A stretch of 64,000 nucleotides of DNA from Microbacterium lacus (lineage in GTDB: Bacteria; Actinomycetota; Actinomycetes; Actinomycetales; Microbacteriaceae). The stretch's first letter is position 1. Every line of letters starts with the position of its first letter. The position numbers and the translations under genes were made by a program. Positions 8,507-19,901 of this stretch are shown here, piece by piece. The notes below the pieces were generated by a model. The model saw nothing but the letters and a program-made list of their open reading frames with translations, searched no databases and was not told the origin of the DNA. The stretch is from contig NZ_NMUM01000030.1 in NCBI RefSeq assembly GCF_002812805.1, positions 1 through 64,000 on the forward strand. The letters are read 5' to 3'.

Positions 8507-10273
8507 TTAGCCGCCCAGTCGCGCGATCGCGTCGGCGACGGGCACGACCTCGCGGTCACCCGTGCGGCGGTCCCACAGCTCGACCTGGCCCTCCGCGGCA
8601 CCGCGGCCAACGATGAGGATCCGCGGCACACCGATCAGTTCAGCATCACCGAACTTCACACCAGGCGAAACCTTCGGGCGGTCGTCGTAGAGCACGTCGA
8701 GTCCGGCGCCCTCGAGCTCATCGGCGATGGACGCCGCGAGGTCGAATGCCACGGCATCCCGTCCCGTCGCGACGACATGCACGTCGAACGGCGCGACCGA
8801 GGTCGGCCAGATCAGGCCCTTGTCGTCGTTGTTGAGCTCGGCGATGATCGCCAGGATGCGGGTCACGCCGATGCCGTACGAGCCCATCGTCACCGTGACG
8901 AGCTTGCCGTTCTCGTCGAGCACCTTCAGGCCGAGCGCCTCGGCGTACTTGCGCCCGAGCTGGAAGACGTGGCCGATCTCCATGCCACGTGCGAGGTTGA
9001 CCGGTCCCGAGCCATCCGGAGCCGGGTCGCCGTCGCGCACCGTCGCTACCTCGACGAATCCGTCGGCGACGAAGTCTCGACCCGCCACGAGCGAGTGCAC
9101 GTGCTTCTCGTGCGCGTTCGCGCCGGTGATCCAGGCGGTGCCGTCGACGACGCGGGGGTCGAGGACGTAGCGGATGTTCGTTGCGGACTCCGTGCCGAGG
9201 ATCGCCCCGGTCGGCGACCACGGACCGATGTACCCCTTGACGAGCAGGGGGTGCTTGGCGAAGTCGGCTTCGGTCGCAGCCTCGACGGCAGCGGGAGCGA
9301 AGGCGACCTCGACACGCTTGTCGTCGACGTCGCGATCGCCGGGCAGGCCGACGACGACGAGCTCGCGCGTTCCGTCGAGGTGCGTCAAGGCGAGCACGAC
9401 GTTCTTGAGCGTGTGCGCGGCGGTCCACTCCCCCTCAGCCGGGGCGTCGAGGTACGCGTTGGCGTGGTCGACGAGCGTCGCGATCGTCGGCGTATTGGGC
9501 GAGTCGAAGATGACGGGTTCGGACAGCCCGTCGAACGGGATCGGCTCGGGCGCCAGCGTCGTGAAGGCCTCGACATTAGCGGCGTATCCGCCGTCGGAGC
9601 GGACGAACGTGTCCTCACCGACGGGGGTCGGGTGCAGAAACTCCTCGCTCCGCGAACCGCCCATGGCTCCAGCATCCGCCTGCACAATCACGTACTCGAG
9701 GCCGAGGCGCGAGAAGATGCGCTCGTAGGCATCCCGCTGCGCCTGGTAGCTGGCGTCGAGACCCGCGTCGGTGTAGTCGAACGAGTAGGCGTCCTTCATC
9801 GTGAACTCGCGGCCGCGCAGGAGGCCGGCGCGGGGACGCGCCTCGTCGCGGTACTTGTCCTGGATCTGGTAGATCGACAGAGGCAGGTCTTTGTACGACG
9901 AATACAGGTCCTTCACGAGCAGCGTGAAGACCTCTTCGTGCGTGGGGGCGAGCAGGTAGTCGGCGCCCTTGCGGTCTTGCAGGCGGAACAGCGCGTCGCC
10001 GTATTCCTCCCAGCGGCCCGTGACCTCGTAGGGCTCGCGCGGCAGCAGGGCCGGGAAGTGGACCTCGTACGCTCCGGCGTTCGCCATCTCTTCGCGGACG
10101 ACTGCCTCGATCTTCGCCTTGACCTTCAGCCCCAAAGGCAGCCAGGCGAAGACCCCCGGCGCCTGGCGCCGGATGTATCCGGCGCGCACGAGCAGCCGAT
10201 GGCTCGTGACTTCGGCATCGGAGGGGTCCTCACGGAGTGTGCGGAGGAAGTAGTGCGAGAGACGTGTGACCAC
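8507..10273 (-). CDS. proS: Proline--tRNA ligase
   Basis: Class II aminoacyl-tRNA synthetase charging tRNA-Pro. At 588 aa it is the full-length bacterial type with the editing insertion. Motif 1 region [19 protein letters not shown], motif 2 around [23 protein letters not shown] with [12 protein letters not shown], the INS editing domain at about 230-410, motif 3 region [11 protein letters not shown], then the anticodon domain. I chose GTG 10273 because the protein then begins [17 protein letters not shown] like its relatives; the frame stays open 130 bases further upstream. It belongs to the minus-strand proS-nusA-infB backbone. Confidence 0.95.
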   Translation of the reverse strand: MVTRLSHYFLRTLREDPSDAEVTSHRLLVRAGYIRRQAPGVFAWLPLGLKVKAKIEAVVREEMANAGAYEVHFPALLPREPYEVTGRWEEYGDALFRLQDRKGADYLLAPTHEEVFTLLVKDLYSSYKDLPLSIYQIQDKYRDEARPRAGLLRGREFTMKDAYSFDYTDAGLDASYQAQRDAYERIFSRLGLEYVIVQADAGAMGGSRSEEFLHPTPVGEDTFVRSDGGYAANVEAFTTLAPEPIPFDGLSEPVIFDSPNTPTIATLVDHANAYLDAPAEGEWTAAHTLKNVVLALTHLDGTRELVVVGLPGDRDVDDKRVEVAFAPAAVEAATEADFAKHPLLVKGYIGPWSPTGAILGTESATNIRYVLDPRVVDGTAWITGANAHEKHVHSLVAGRDFVADGFVEVATVRDGDPAPDGSGPVNLARGMEIGHVFQLGRKYAEALGLKVLDENGKLVTVTMGSYGIGVTRILAIIAELNNDDKGLIWPTSVAPFDVHVVATGRDAVAFDLAASIADELEGAGLDVLYDDRPKVSPGVKFGDAELIGVPRILIVGRGAAEGQVELWDRRTGDREVVPVADAIARLGG

Positions 10274-10456
10274 GATCGTCAAGTCTAGGCGCGCGGATGC
10301 CTCGGTCCCGGCGCCCTGTGCACCCGGCCCCTCCGCGCTCGCCTCCGAGGCGCTAGACCCGCTCACCTGGCACTCGATGCGGGGCGGTCGCCCCGAACAC
10401 AACATCTAGTGCCAGCCAAGCGGAACGTAGCCAGGCCACGATCACAGCCGGGCGGA

Positions 10457-10469
10457 TAGGCTCACCCGC
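10457..10469 (+). promoter_or_regulatory. Leaderless promoter -10 (TAGGCT-N7-GTG)
   Basis: TAGGCT followed by seven bases and the GTG start of the choloylglycine-hydrolase-family gene. No ribosome-binding site is present. Confidence 0.55.
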
Positions 10470-11411
10470 GTGTGCACCCGCATCTTCTGGAACGACAACC
10501 CGATCGCCAAGACCGTGGCCCGCTGCATGGACTGGGCCGTCAGCGACGAACCCGAGCTCTGGTACGTCCCGGCCGGGCAGCAGCGCTCCGGAGACGCGGG
10601 CGAGGACTCCCTCACCTGGGTCTCGCAGCACGCCAATGTGGTCATCAGCATGTGGGGCATCGGTACCGTCGACGGGCTGAACGACGCTGGCCTCGCGGCG
10701 CACGCGTTGTACCTGGACCCGACGGATGTCTCATTCCCCGCCGCGGATGCACGGCCCGCTGTCGCCCACACGATGTGGGTCCAGTACCTGCTCGACAACT
10801 TCTCCACCGTTGCGGATGCGATCGCGGCCGTGGAAGACATCCGGATCGTGGCTCCCCTGCTCCGGGGCGAGACTTTCGGCGTGCACATCGCCATCGAGGA
10901 CAGCACCGGTGACTCGGCCATCATCGAACCGATCGGCGGACGGATGGTCGTGCACCACGGCCCCGAGTTCACCGTGATGGCGAACTCGCCGACGCTCGAC
11001 CAGCAGCTCGAGAACCTCGCGCGCTATCGGCCCTTCGGCGGCGAGCTGCCTCCCCCGGGCGACATCACGTCGTCAGACCGGTTCGTCCGCGCGGCGTACT
11101 TCCTGCACTATCTGCCCGAGCCCGCGGGCATCGACGAGGCCGTTGCCGGGGTCGTGCAGTTGATCGCCAATGTCTCGGTGCCGTACGGCGCCCCCTACGC
11201 TGACGGCGGCGTCTATCCGACGTGGTGGCGCTCGGCGGCGGATCTCACGAACCGCACCTACTTTTTCGGGTCGACGCGGAGCCCGGGCATCTTCTGGATC
11301 GACCTGCCCGCGCTCGCGGGTATCACCGATGTCCTCCGCCTCGACCCACGCGATACGTCGCTGGTCGGCGACGAGACGGCCCGACTCGAGCCTGCCGCTC
11401 TCCGCTACTGA
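10470..11411 (+). CDS. Choloylglycine hydrolase / penicillin V acylase family amidase
   Basis: A 313-aa Ntn-hydrolase of the linear amide C-N hydrolase family, whose members cleave conjugated bile salts, penicillin V or N-acyl homoserine lactones. Loss of Met exposes catalytic Cys2 (MCTRIFWND). Arg18 and Asp21 (ARCMDWA) and Asn172 (VMANSPTLDQQL) match the family's catalytic set. There is no signal peptide, so it is probably cytoplasmic. For a soil or water actinobacterium an acylase or quorum-quenching role is as likely as bile-salt hydrolysis; sequence alone cannot decide. An IS30-type element is inserted 13 bp after its stop. Confidence 0.85.
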   Translation: MCTRIFWNDNPIAKTVARCMDWAVSDEPELWYVPAGQQRSGDAGEDSLTWVSQHANVVISMWGIGTVDGLNDAGLAAHALYLDPTDVSFPAADARPAVAHTMWVQYLLDNFSTVADAIAAVEDIRIVAPLLRGETFGVHIAIEDSTGDSAIIEPIGGRMVVHHGPEFTVMANSPTLDQQLENLARYRPFGGELPPPGDITSSDRFVRAAYFLHYLPEPAGIDEAVAGVVQLIANVSVPYGAPYADGGVYPTWWRSAADLTNRTYFFGSTRSPGIFWIDLPALAGITDVLRLDPRDTSLVGDETARLEPAALRY

Positions 11412-11424
11412 GCCGGTCAGCCTC

Positions 11425-11466
11425 GAGCTGTCACGAAACGCTCGATAAGGGACGGCGGTTTCAGGT
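11425..11466 (+). repeat. Left terminal inverted repeat of the IS30-family element
   Basis: A 42-bp end that pairs with the right end at 35 of 42 positions. Outer 10 bp and inner 14 bp are identical between the ends; the mismatches are in the middle. Confidence 0.8.
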
Positions 11467-11484
11467 TCTTAGCGCAACGCCTTC

Positions 11485-12729
11485 ATGGAGGAGGGTGTTG
11501 TGTCGAGGAAGGTTCCGTGGGCGATGCGCGCGGAGGCGGTTCGCGGCCTGATTGCTGGTCGCTCGGCGCTCGAGTTCGCGCCGACGCTGGGTGTCAGCAT
11601 GAGCGTGGTGAAGTTGTGGGCCAGGCTCGCGGGCGTGGAACTGATGATGGGTCGAGGCGGTGGTGCGCGGCCGATGCCGATGGATGCCGTGATCGGTGAG
11701 GGTGGTGATCGCGAGTATCGGCGCCTCACGCTGGCGGACCGATCGCTTATCCAGGCGGGTCTGGCGATGCGTCCGCCGCTGTCGGTTCGACGGATCGCGG
11801 CGGAGCTCGGGGTGTCGGCCTCGACGGTCTCTCGCGAGATCCGCGCGCACCAGGTGCAGCACTGGGAGACGCGTCATTATGACGCGCGTATCGCGCATTA
11901 TCGGGCGTTAGCGGCGCGGCCGCGGTCTCGGCCGGGAAAGCTGGAACAGCCCGCGGTGCGAGCGGCGGTCGTGTCACGCTTGAACGACAAGTACTCGCCG
12001 CAACAGGTCGCGGGCGAGTTGAAGCTGCTGTTTCCCGATAACCCGGAGATGCACGTGTCGCACGAGACGATCTACCAGGCGCTCTACGTGCAAGGCAAGG
12101 GCGCGTTACGACACGAGCTGACGGTTGAGAAGGCGTTGCGGTCCGGACGAACAACACGGGTCCCGCAGTCGAAGCTGCCGCGCCGGTCCAGTCGCCCCTG
12201 GCTGGACGGGGCACGACTGACCGATCGTCCCGCTGAAGTCGAGGACCGGGCGGTGCCAGGGCATTGGGAAGGCGATCTCGTCGTTGGGCCCGGCAACTCC
12301 GGGATCGTGACACTTGTCGAACGCAAGCACAGGTTCACGCTCTTGGGCCGGCTGCCGGGGCAGCGCGACAGCAAGACCGTCACCGACGTGCTTGCCAGCA
12401 TGATCGCGGAACTCCCCGCGACGCTGACTCGCACGATCACGTGGGACCAAGGCGCAGAGATGGCCGAGCACGCCGCGTTCACGATCGCCAGCGACTGCAA
12501 GGTGTTCTTCTGCGACCCCCACTCGCCCTGGCAGCGAGGCACGAACGAGAACACGAACGGCCTGATCCGTGACTTCTACCCCAAGGGCACGAACTTCAAC
12601 GAGGTCACCGACGACGACCTTGCCGAGACACAGCGGCTGCTGAACATCCGACCACGCCGCACCTTGGGCTACCGGAAACCAGCTGACATGATCAACGAAC
12701 TGATCAACGGTGTTGCACTAGCCACCTGA
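11485..12729 (+). CDS. IS30 family transposase
   Basis: A 414-aa DDE transposase. Residues about 13-55 carry an N-terminal helix-turn-helix (EFAPTLGVSMSVVKLWAR) and about 75-115 the IS30-type HTH (RLTLADRSLIQ, SVRRIAAELGVSASTVSREI). The catalytic domain has the first Asp in PGHWEGDLVVG, the second in TITWDQGAEMAEH and the Glu in HSPWQRGTNENTNGLIRDF. Length and motifs are full, so it is probably active. A GTG at 11500 is an alternative start. Codon use and GC are like the host, so it probably comes from another actinobacterium. Confidence 0.95.
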   Translation: MEEGVVSRKVPWAMRAEAVRGLIAGRSALEFAPTLGVSMSVVKLWARLAGVELMMGRGGGARPMPMDAVIGEGGDREYRRLTLADRSLIQAGLAMRPPLSVRRIAAELGVSASTVSREIRAHQVQHWETRHYDARIAHYRALAARPRSRPGKLEQPAVRAAVVSRLNDKYSPQQVAGELKLLFPDNPEMHVSHETIYQALYVQGKGALRHELTVEKALRSGRTTRVPQSKLPRRSSRPWLDGARLTDRPAEVEDRAVPGHWEGDLVVGPGNSGIVTLVERKHRFTLLGRLPGQRDSKTVTDVLASMIAELPATLTRTITWDQGAEMAEHAAFTIASDCKVFFCDPHSPWQRGTNENTNGLIRDFYPKGTNFNEVTDDDLAETQRLLNIRPRRTLGYRKPADMINELINGVALAT

Positions 12730-12765
12730 AACCGCCGACCCGGATGCAGCGGTTTGTGACAGCTC
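12724..12765 (-). repeat. Right terminal inverted repeat of the IS30-family element
   Basis: Mirror of the left 42-bp end; it overlaps the last codons and TGA of the transposase gene. Confidence 0.8.
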
Positions 12766-12944
12766 GGCGACTCGAAGACCGAAAGCACCGCGACCAATAG
12801 CGCAACGCCCACCCCCGCGCAACGGGTGCCCGGAGGATCGCGCAATGAGATCGCCTGTGACAGGTTAGAGAGGTGGTTCACCGTCTGCCTGCCACCCCGC
12901 ACGCGTAGGACCAGCGACGACCGTATCCGAGTGAGGACGAACGT
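12766..12944 (+). other. Gap between the IS element and treS
   Basis: 179 bp without a gene. It must contain the treS promoter, since treS has its own GAGGA ribosome-binding site 8 nt before the ATG. No clear -10/-35 pair or terminator could be assigned. Confidence 0.4.
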
Positions 12945-14710
<1,766 letters not shown>

Positions 14711-14714
<4 letters not shown>

Positions 14715-16183
14715 GCGACATCGATTACGCCCTGTTGGAGGGCTATCTCGTACGAACACGTTGGTTCGGCGGCAAGGGACGTCCCTTCGGGGTTTCGCAG
14801 GCGCGAGTGCTCGCTGAGCTCTCGGCACCCGAGCGGCCGAGCGTGACGGTCTACCTCGTCACGGTGGAGTATGCCGACGAGGTCGGCGGCACCGAGCTGT
14901 ACCAGGTGCCGTTGGCCGGCTACGACGACATCGAAGATCGGATCGGCCACGCATACGTCGGCGCGGTCGAGATAGATGGGCACCAGCGGCACCTTTACGA
15001 TGCCGTGCACGACCGCGACGCGATGGCGCTGTGGCTGGACGCGTTCGTGGCCGCCGAGGCGAGCGGCCAAGCCGACGCCGGCGGGCTCCGATTCCATCGA
15101 CTTCCGGGCGGCGAGCCCCTCGATCCCGAGCTGCGCCCCTCGCCGATGACGGGCGAGCAGTCCAACTCGTCGGTCAGGTTTGACGAGACCGCGATGATGA
15201 AGATCTTCCGCAAGCTCAGCCCGGGTGTGAACCCCGACATCGAGATTCACGAGGAGCTCACACGGGGCGAGTCGGAGTACATCGCCGAGCTCTACGGGTG
15301 GATCGAGGCCACGGTCGACGGCGAGGTCATCCAGCTGGCCATGCTGCAGGAGTTCCTCCGCACCGCCACCGACGGGTTCGAGCTCGCGATGGCGAGCGTC
15401 CGAACGTTGTTGGCGGATCTCGAACAGGGAGCGGATGACTCGGGTGGCGATTTCGCGGGTGAGGCCGCGCGCCTGGGCGAAGCCCTCGCGAAGGTGCACG
15501 CCGTGCTGCGCGAGCGTTTCCCGTCCGGTCGGACCGGCCAGGAGGCGACCGCCGCTCTGGCCGCTGCCATGACGGAGCGTCTGGACCAGGCACTCCGGGT
15601 GGTCCCCGAGATCGAGCCACACGCCGACCGACTGCGCGCGGTCTACGCCGAGGTCGCGGCGCTCGACGGACTCGACGTGCAGCGCGTGCACGGCGACCTC
15701 CACCTCGGCCAGACGCTCCGTACGTCACGCGGCTGGCGCCTCGTGGACTTCGAGGGCGAACCGGGCCGACCCTTCGCGGAGCGGGCGCTACCCGATTCGC
15801 CGTGGCGGGACGTCGCCGGGATGCTGCGTTCGTTCGACTACGCGCCCGGTGTCGTCGAGATGTCGTTGGCCGGCACGAGCCGGATCATCGATGAGGACGA
15901 GTGGGCGCTGCGGGGCGAACGGGCGAGCGAGTGGTCCTCTCGGGCACGCGATCACTTCGTCGACGGATACGTCGCCGCTCTCCGTTCGTCGGAGGACGGC
16001 GACATTGCGAGCGACGATGGCGCGGAGACCACCCTGCCCGAGGACGAGGCCGGCGCGCACGAACGTCGCGTCCTGCTCGCGGCATACGTCGCCGACAAGG
16101 CCGTTTACGAGGTCGTCTACGAAAAGCGCAACCGCCCGGCCTGGGTGGGAATCCCGCTGGCCGCGCTCGCGCGGATCAACTGA
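14711..16183 (+). CDS. mak: Maltokinase (Mak/Pep2)
   Basis: A 490-aa aminoglycoside-phosphotransferase-like kinase that phosphorylates maltose to maltose-1-phosphate with ATP. The N-terminal cap begins [18 protein letters not shown], typical of actinobacterial maltokinases. The kinase lobe has the catalytic HGD in [13 protein letters not shown] (about residue 325) and the metal-binding DFE in [10 protein letters not shown]. The GTG start lies inside the treS stop, fixing it as the second gene of the pair. It acts in the TreS-Mak-GlgE route. Confidence 0.92.
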
Positions 16184-16185
16184 AC

Positions 16186-16251
16186 GTCGGAGATCCGGTG
16201 GGCGTCGGAGAGATCGCGCCCCGAGCATCCGACGTCGGCCGGATCTCCGAC
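16186..16251. terminator. Long stem-loop between convergent mak and ispG
   Basis: GTCGGAGATCCGG and CCGGATCTCCGAC form a perfect 13-bp inverted repeat 40 bp apart. The loop itself contains GCGTCGGA and TCCGACGTC, which can pair with each other or with the outer arms. Lying between two convergent stops it is probably a bidirectional terminator, but there is no T-run, and alternative folding is possible. Confidence 0.55.
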
Positions 16252-16276
16252 CGTCGACGGGACGCGGGGCGCCGGA

Positions 16277-17428
16277 TCAGGCGGTGATGACCTGCGCGGT
16301 GCCGGGGGCCGCGCCCGGACCCATCTCATCCGCGAGACGATTCGCCTCTTCGATGAGCGTCGCGACGATCTCGGACTCGGGGACGGTCTTGATGACCTGC
16401 CCCTTCACGAAGATCTGTCCCTTGCCGTTACCGGATGCGACGCCCAGGTCGGCCTCGCGGGCCTCACCGGGCCCGTTGACGACGCAGCCCATGACCGCGA
16501 CGCGCAGCGGCACCGTCATGTCCTTGAGTCCCTCGGTCACGTCGTCGGCGAGCGTGTAGACGTCGACCTGCGCGCGCCCGCACGACGGGCACGAGACGAT
16601 CTCGAGCTTGCGCTCGCGCAGATTCAGCGACTGCAGGATCTGATGACCGACCTTGACCTCTTCGGCGGGCGGCGCTGAGAGCGAGACGCGGATGGTGTCT
16701 CCGATCCCCTCACCGAGCAGGATGCCGAATGCCGTCGCGGACTTGATCGTGCCCTGGAATGCGGGTCCCGCCTCGGTCACGCCGAGGTGCAGGGGCCAGT
16801 CACCCATCTCGGCCAGAAGACGGTACGCCTTGACCATCACGACGGGGTCGTTGTGCTTGACCGAGATCTTGAAGTCGTGGAAGTCGTGCTCTTCGAAGAG
16901 GGATGCTTCCCAACGCGCGCTCTCGGCGAGCGCCTCGGGTGTTGCCTTGCCGTACTTCTGCAGCAGACGAGGGTCGAGCGATCCGGCGTTCACGCCGATG
17001 CGGAGCGAAACTCCGGCTGCCTTCGCGGCGGCAGCGATCGAACCGACCTGGTCATCGAACTTCCGGATGTTGCCCGGGTTCACGCGCACAGCGGCACAGC
17101 CCGCGTCGATCGCTTGGAAGACATACTTCGGCTGGAAGTGGATATCGGCGATGACCGGGATCTGGCTCTTCTTCGCGATGATGTGCAGCACATCCGCGTC
17201 GTCCTGAGAGGGCACGGCCACGCGCACGATCTCGCAGCCGGATGCCGTGAGCTCGGCGATCTGCTGGAGCGTGGCGTTGATGTTGGTTGTCGGCGTCGTA
17301 CACATCGACTGCACGCTGACCGGCGCATCGCCACCGACGAGCACCTTGCCGACGCGGATCTGTCGACTCTTCCGACGAGGTGCGAGAACATCCGGCACCT
17401 TCGGCATCCCGAGATTTACTGCTGGCAC
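16277..17428 (-). CDS. ispG: 4-Hydroxy-3-methylbut-2-enyl diphosphate synthase (IspG/GcpE)
   Basis: Penultimate enzyme of the MEP isoprenoid pathway, reducing MEcPP to HMBPP with an [4Fe-4S] cluster. The 383-aa protein has the TIM-barrel part ([15 protein letters not shown] to about residue 260) and the C-terminal cluster domain with Cys280 and Cys283 (SCPSCGR), Cys315 ([11 protein letters not shown]) and Glu322. GTG start with TAGGCT exactly six bases upstream, so it is probably leaderless. With rip1 and dxr it forms the actinobacterial dxr-rip1-ispG set, here split by plus-strand genes. Confidence 0.95.
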   Translation of the reverse strand: MPAVNLGMPKVPDVLAPRRKSRQIRVGKVLVGGDAPVSVQSMCTTPTTNINATLQQIAELTASGCEIVRVAVPSQDDADVLHIIAKKSQIPVIADIHFQPKYVFQAIDAGCAAVRVNPGNIRKFDDQVGSIAAAAKAAGVSLRIGVNAGSLDPRLLQKYGKATPEALAESARWEASLFEEHDFHDFKISVKHNDPVVMVKAYRLLAEMGDWPLHLGVTEAGPAFQGTIKSATAFGILLGEGIGDTIRVSLSAPPAEEVKVGHQILQSLNLRERKLEIVSCPSCGRAQVDVYTLADDVTEGLKDMTVPLRVAVMGCVVNGPGEAREADLGVASGNGKGQIFVKGQVIKTVPESEIVATLIEEANRLADEMGPGAAPGTAQVITA

Positions 17429-17474
17429 GGACCCAGCCTACGCGGGTACCACGGGGGCAAGGCCCGCTCCCAGC

Positions 17475-17753
17475 TCACTCGGAGAGGCGCTTCATCTCGC
17501 TTTGGATCTGGCCCTCGCTCGGACCGCTTGCCCCGGCACCGAATGCACGGATGCCGGTGGCCACAACGCCGATCGCGATTCCGGCGATCGGCCAGATCGG
17601 CCAGAATCCCTCGAACCCGCCGGACATACCGCCCGAGAACGCCCAGATCAGGACGAAGAGAAGGCTCAGTACCACCCAGGTGATGAGTGCCTGCCAGAAG
17701 TGGTTCTTTGCTTTCAGGCTGCTGATGGCACGCCCGCGAAGATCGTCGCTCAT
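17475..17753 (-). CDS. Small 2TM-domain membrane protein
   Basis: 92 residues: a short basic N-terminus, two membrane helices (about 22-41 and 50-70) separated by a Gly-rich loop, and a charged tail GQIQSEMKRLSE. This fits the 2TM domain family of unknown function. It is divergent from the trp leader and starts with TATGCT six bases before the ATG. Overlapping promoters may link its transcription to the trp gene. Confidence 0.6.
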   Translation of the reverse strand: MSDDLRGRAISSLKAKNHFWQALITWVVLSLLFVLIWAFSGGMSGGFEGFWPIWPIAGIAIGVVATGIRAFGAGASGPSEGQIQSEMKRLSE

Positions 17754-17814
17754 GGCGACAGCATAGGGGTGGCCACTGCTCGGCGTCAGTCCCGAGGCAC
17801 CGGTAGGCGCGTGC

Positions 17815-17826
17815 TATCGTGACGGC
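17815..17826 (+). promoter_or_regulatory. Promoter -10 for a leaderless trp leader transcript
   Basis: TATCGT followed by six bases and then the ATG of the leader peptide. By the TANNNT-N6 rule seen across the window, transcription would start at the A of that ATG, leaving no 5' UTR before the leader peptide. Confidence 0.55.
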
Positions 17827-17862
17827 ATGTCCGCGAACCGTTCCTGGTGGCCCGCCTCCTAG
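17827..17862 (+). CDS. trpL: trp operon leader peptide
   Basis: A 11-residue peptide, MSANRSWWPAS, with two adjacent Trp codons at 17845-17850 and a TAG stop. Starvation for charged tRNA-Trp would stall the ribosome at these codons. It lies 94 bp before the anthranilate synthase gene and overlaps the first arm of the attenuator. It is too short for ordinary ORF calling, but its place, Trp pair and downstream hairpins leave little doubt. Confidence 0.85.
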   Translation: MSANRSWWPAS

Positions 17863-17914
17863 GCGGTGTGTTCGCGTTTCCACGAATCCAGACCGCCCGC
17901 CGTGGCGGTCTTTT
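17852..17914 (+). promoter_or_regulatory. Trp attenuator (three mutually exclusive hairpins)
   Basis: Segment 1 (CCGCCT, 17852-17857) pairs with segment 2 (AGGCGG, 17861-17866). Segment 2 (GGCGGT, 17862-17867) can instead pair with segment 3 (ACCGCC, 17892-17897) as the antiterminator. Segment 3 (GACCGCC, 17891-17897) pairs with segment 4 (GGCGGTC, 17904-17910) to form a 7-bp GC hairpin followed by TTTTCGTT, the terminator. A ribosome stalled on the Trp codons covers segment 1, frees segment 2 to hold segment 3, and allows readthrough. All pairings are exact in the sequence. Confidence 0.85.
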
Positions 17915-17956
17915 CGTTGAGTGACCGCCCCGCCGGGCCGAGCCGAAGGACCCACG

Positions 17957-19882
17957 ATGACCGGCCATCGCCCCCCCAGTGATGCGGATGGCAGCGAGCT
18001 GCTGCAGCGCCTGCGCGACTCCGCGGAGGATCGTCCCCTCATCCTGATCGCGCGTGATGGCGCCGATGTCGAGATCTTCACGGGGACCGTCGTGGATGTC
18101 GAGCTGCTTGCCGATATCCCGCTGGTCGACGCGCAGGGATCCCCGCAGGAGGTCCTCGCGTTGGTTCCGTACCGTCAGGTGCGGGAGCGCGGGTTCGAAT
18201 GCCACGACGATGGAGCACCGCTTCGTTGCATCATCGTCACCGAGCGCGGCACCCTGTCTCGAGACGAAGCGATGCGCGTCCTGCCGACCGCACCCGTGCC
18301 GCTGCATGACACCGGGTTCAACGTCTCCGACGAGGATTACGCCGAGATCGTGCGCGACGTCATCGCCGACGAGATCGGACGCGGTGAGGGAGCGAATTTC
18401 GTCATCCGCCGCGACTTCACCGCCCGCGTAGACGCCGATCCGCGCGAGACCGCGCTGACCTGGTTCCGCGCGCTGCTCGAGCACGAACGCGGGGCGTACT
18501 GGACCTTCGCGATCGTCACGCCGGGCCACGTCGCGGTGGGCGCAAGTCCCGAGGCGCACGTCAGCGCCAGCGGCGGCGTCGTCACGATGAACCCCATCTC
18601 GGGCACGTTCCGTCACCCCGCTGGCGGCTCGACGCCCGAAGCCCTCACCGCGTTCCTCGAGAACACGAAAGAGACCGAAGAGCTCTTCATGGTCGTCGAC
18701 GAAGAGCTGAAGATGATGAGTGCCGTCTGCTCGGATGGCGGGCGCATCACGGGTCCGCATTTGAAAGAGATGTCGCGACTGACGCACACCGAGTACATGC
18801 TGCGCGGCCGCAGCACGCTCGATCCTCGGGACATCTTGCGCGAGACGATGTTCGCTCCGACCGTCACGGGCTCTCCGATGCAGAATGCGTGCACGGTGAT
18901 CCGCCGGCACGAGACGACCGCCCGGGGCTATTACTCCGGTGTGGCCGCCCTTTTTACCCCGAATGGGGACGCGCACGACCTGGATGCGCCGATCCTCATC
19001 CGCACGGCGTACCTCGTCGAGGGGCGCCTGCGGGTGCCCGTCGGCGCGACGCTCGTGCGCCACTCGGACCCGGATGGCGAGGTCGGCGAAACGCACGGCA
19101 AGGCCGCGGGTCTGCTCGGTGCGATCGGCGCGGTTCCGCGCGAAAGTGCGCCCGCACCCGTCGCGGATCCGGATGCGCCGACCACGCCGCGCGCGCCTCT
19201 CGCGGAGGACCCGGCGATCGCGACGCTGCTCGCCTCACGCAACTCCCGTCTGGCGCCCTTCTGGTTGAATCCGCAGGATGCCGACGCCCCGGGCCCGTTC
19301 CTCGGGCGTTCTGCTCTCGTAGTCGACGCCGAGGACCGATTCACGACGATGCTGGCGCACCAACTCCGCCACCTCGGGCTGACCGTGCGCATCGCGCACT
19401 GGTCCGAGGTGACGGATGCCGAGGCATCCGATGCAGAGTTGCTGATCGCCGGTCCAGGACCGGGCGACCCGCTCGACGACAGCCCGCGGATGCGCCGCAT
19501 GCGCGGGATCGTGTCGGCGCGGCTGGCGTCTGGGCGCCCGCTGCTCGCCGTGTGCCTCAGTCACCAGATTCTGGCGAACACGCTGGGAATGACCCTGGCG
19601 CCGCTGGCGCGCCCGCACCAGGGCCTGCAGCTGAGCGTCGACGTGTTCGGCAAACGCCCGTCGATCGGGTTCTACAACACGTTCACGGTCAGCGTCGAGC
19701 CCGGAACGACGCGGGTCGGTCATACCGAGATCGCGGCGGACCCGGTATCCGGCGACGTCTATGCGATGCGCGGACCCGGATATGCGTCGGTGCAGGGGCA
19801 TCTGGAATCGATCCTGTCGCGCGACGGCATCGAAACGCTCGAGCGCTTGATCGCACAGGCCTTCGCCCCGGTCAACGCCTGA
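17957..19882 (+). CDS. Fused anthranilate synthase (TrpE-TrpG; PhzE-type architecture)
   Basis: Converts chorismate and glutamine to anthranilate (or an ADIC-like product). Residues about 20-390 are the chorismate-binding TrpE part (NPISGTFRH, GPHLKEMSRLTHTEYMLRGR, ETMFAPTVTGSPMQNA). Residues about 450-641 are a class I glutamine amidotransferase with Cys533 (AVCLSHQ), His615 and Glu617 (VQGHLES). This single-chain order and the signature strings resemble phenazine-type PhzE more than classical TrpE. The trp attenuator in front argues for a tryptophan role. ATG 17957 has GAAGGA upstream; a GTG at 17921 lies in the terminator and is less likely. No other trp gene is adjacent. Confidence 0.88.
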   Translation: MTGHRPPSDADGSELLQRLRDSAEDRPLILIARDGADVEIFTGTVVDVELLADIPLVDAQGSPQEVLALVPYRQVRERGFECHDDGAPLRCIIVTERGTLSRDEAMRVLPTAPVPLHDTGFNVSDEDYAEIVRDVIADEIGRGEGANFVIRRDFTARVDADPRETALTWFRALLEHERGAYWTFAIVTPGHVAVGASPEAHVSASGGVVTMNPISGTFRHPAGGSTPEALTAFLENTKETEELFMVVDEELKMMSAVCSDGGRITGPHLKEMSRLTHTEYMLRGRSTLDPRDILRETMFAPTVTGSPMQNACTVIRRHETTARGYYSGVAALFTPNGDAHDLDAPILIRTAYLVEGRLRVPVGATLVRHSDPDGEVGETHGKAAGLLGAIGAVPRESAPAPVADPDAPTTPRAPLAEDPAIATLLASRNSRLAPFWLNPQDADAPGPFLGRSALVVDAEDRFTTMLAHQLRHLGLTVRIAHWSEVTDAEASDAELLIAGPGPGDPLDDSPRMRRMRGIVSARLASGRPLLAVCLSHQILANTLGMTLAPLARPHQGLQLSVDVFGKRPSIGFYNTFTVSVEPGTTRVGHTEIAADPVSGDVYAMRGPGYASVQGHLESILSRDGIETLERLIAQAFAPVNA

Positions 19883-19901
19883 CCCGACCGGTCACAACCC
19901 A

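Larger units (their letters stand above)
11425..12765 (+). mobile_element. IS30-family insertion sequence, apparently complete
   Basis: A 1.34-kb element with one transposase gene and 42-bp imperfect terminal inverted repeats, both starting GAGCTGTCAC and ending GCGGTTTCAGGT inward (35 of 42 positions match). The transposase TGA lies within the right repeat. If the ends are set one base inward, CG flanks both sides, which would suit the short target duplications of the family. It sits between the amidase gene and treS and breaks neither. Confidence 0.85.

Noticed and set aside
8402..10288. 628-codon open frame antisense to proS, and similar long frames opposite treS, atpD, atpA and the APC permease
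   Set aside because: High GC at third codon positions keeps the opposite strand open. The translations are Arg/Asp/His-rich without any family motif, while the sense frames encode complete known enzymes.
10470..11411. Naming the gene as a bile salt hydrolase
   Set aside because: The catalytic residues are shared by bile salt hydrolases, penicillin V acylases and homoserine-lactone acylases; nothing distinguishes them here.
17921..17956. GTG 17921 as start of the anthranilate synthase
   Set aside because: It lies directly at the end of the attenuator terminator; ATG 17957 has a GAAGGA ribosome-binding site and starts the conserved sequence.
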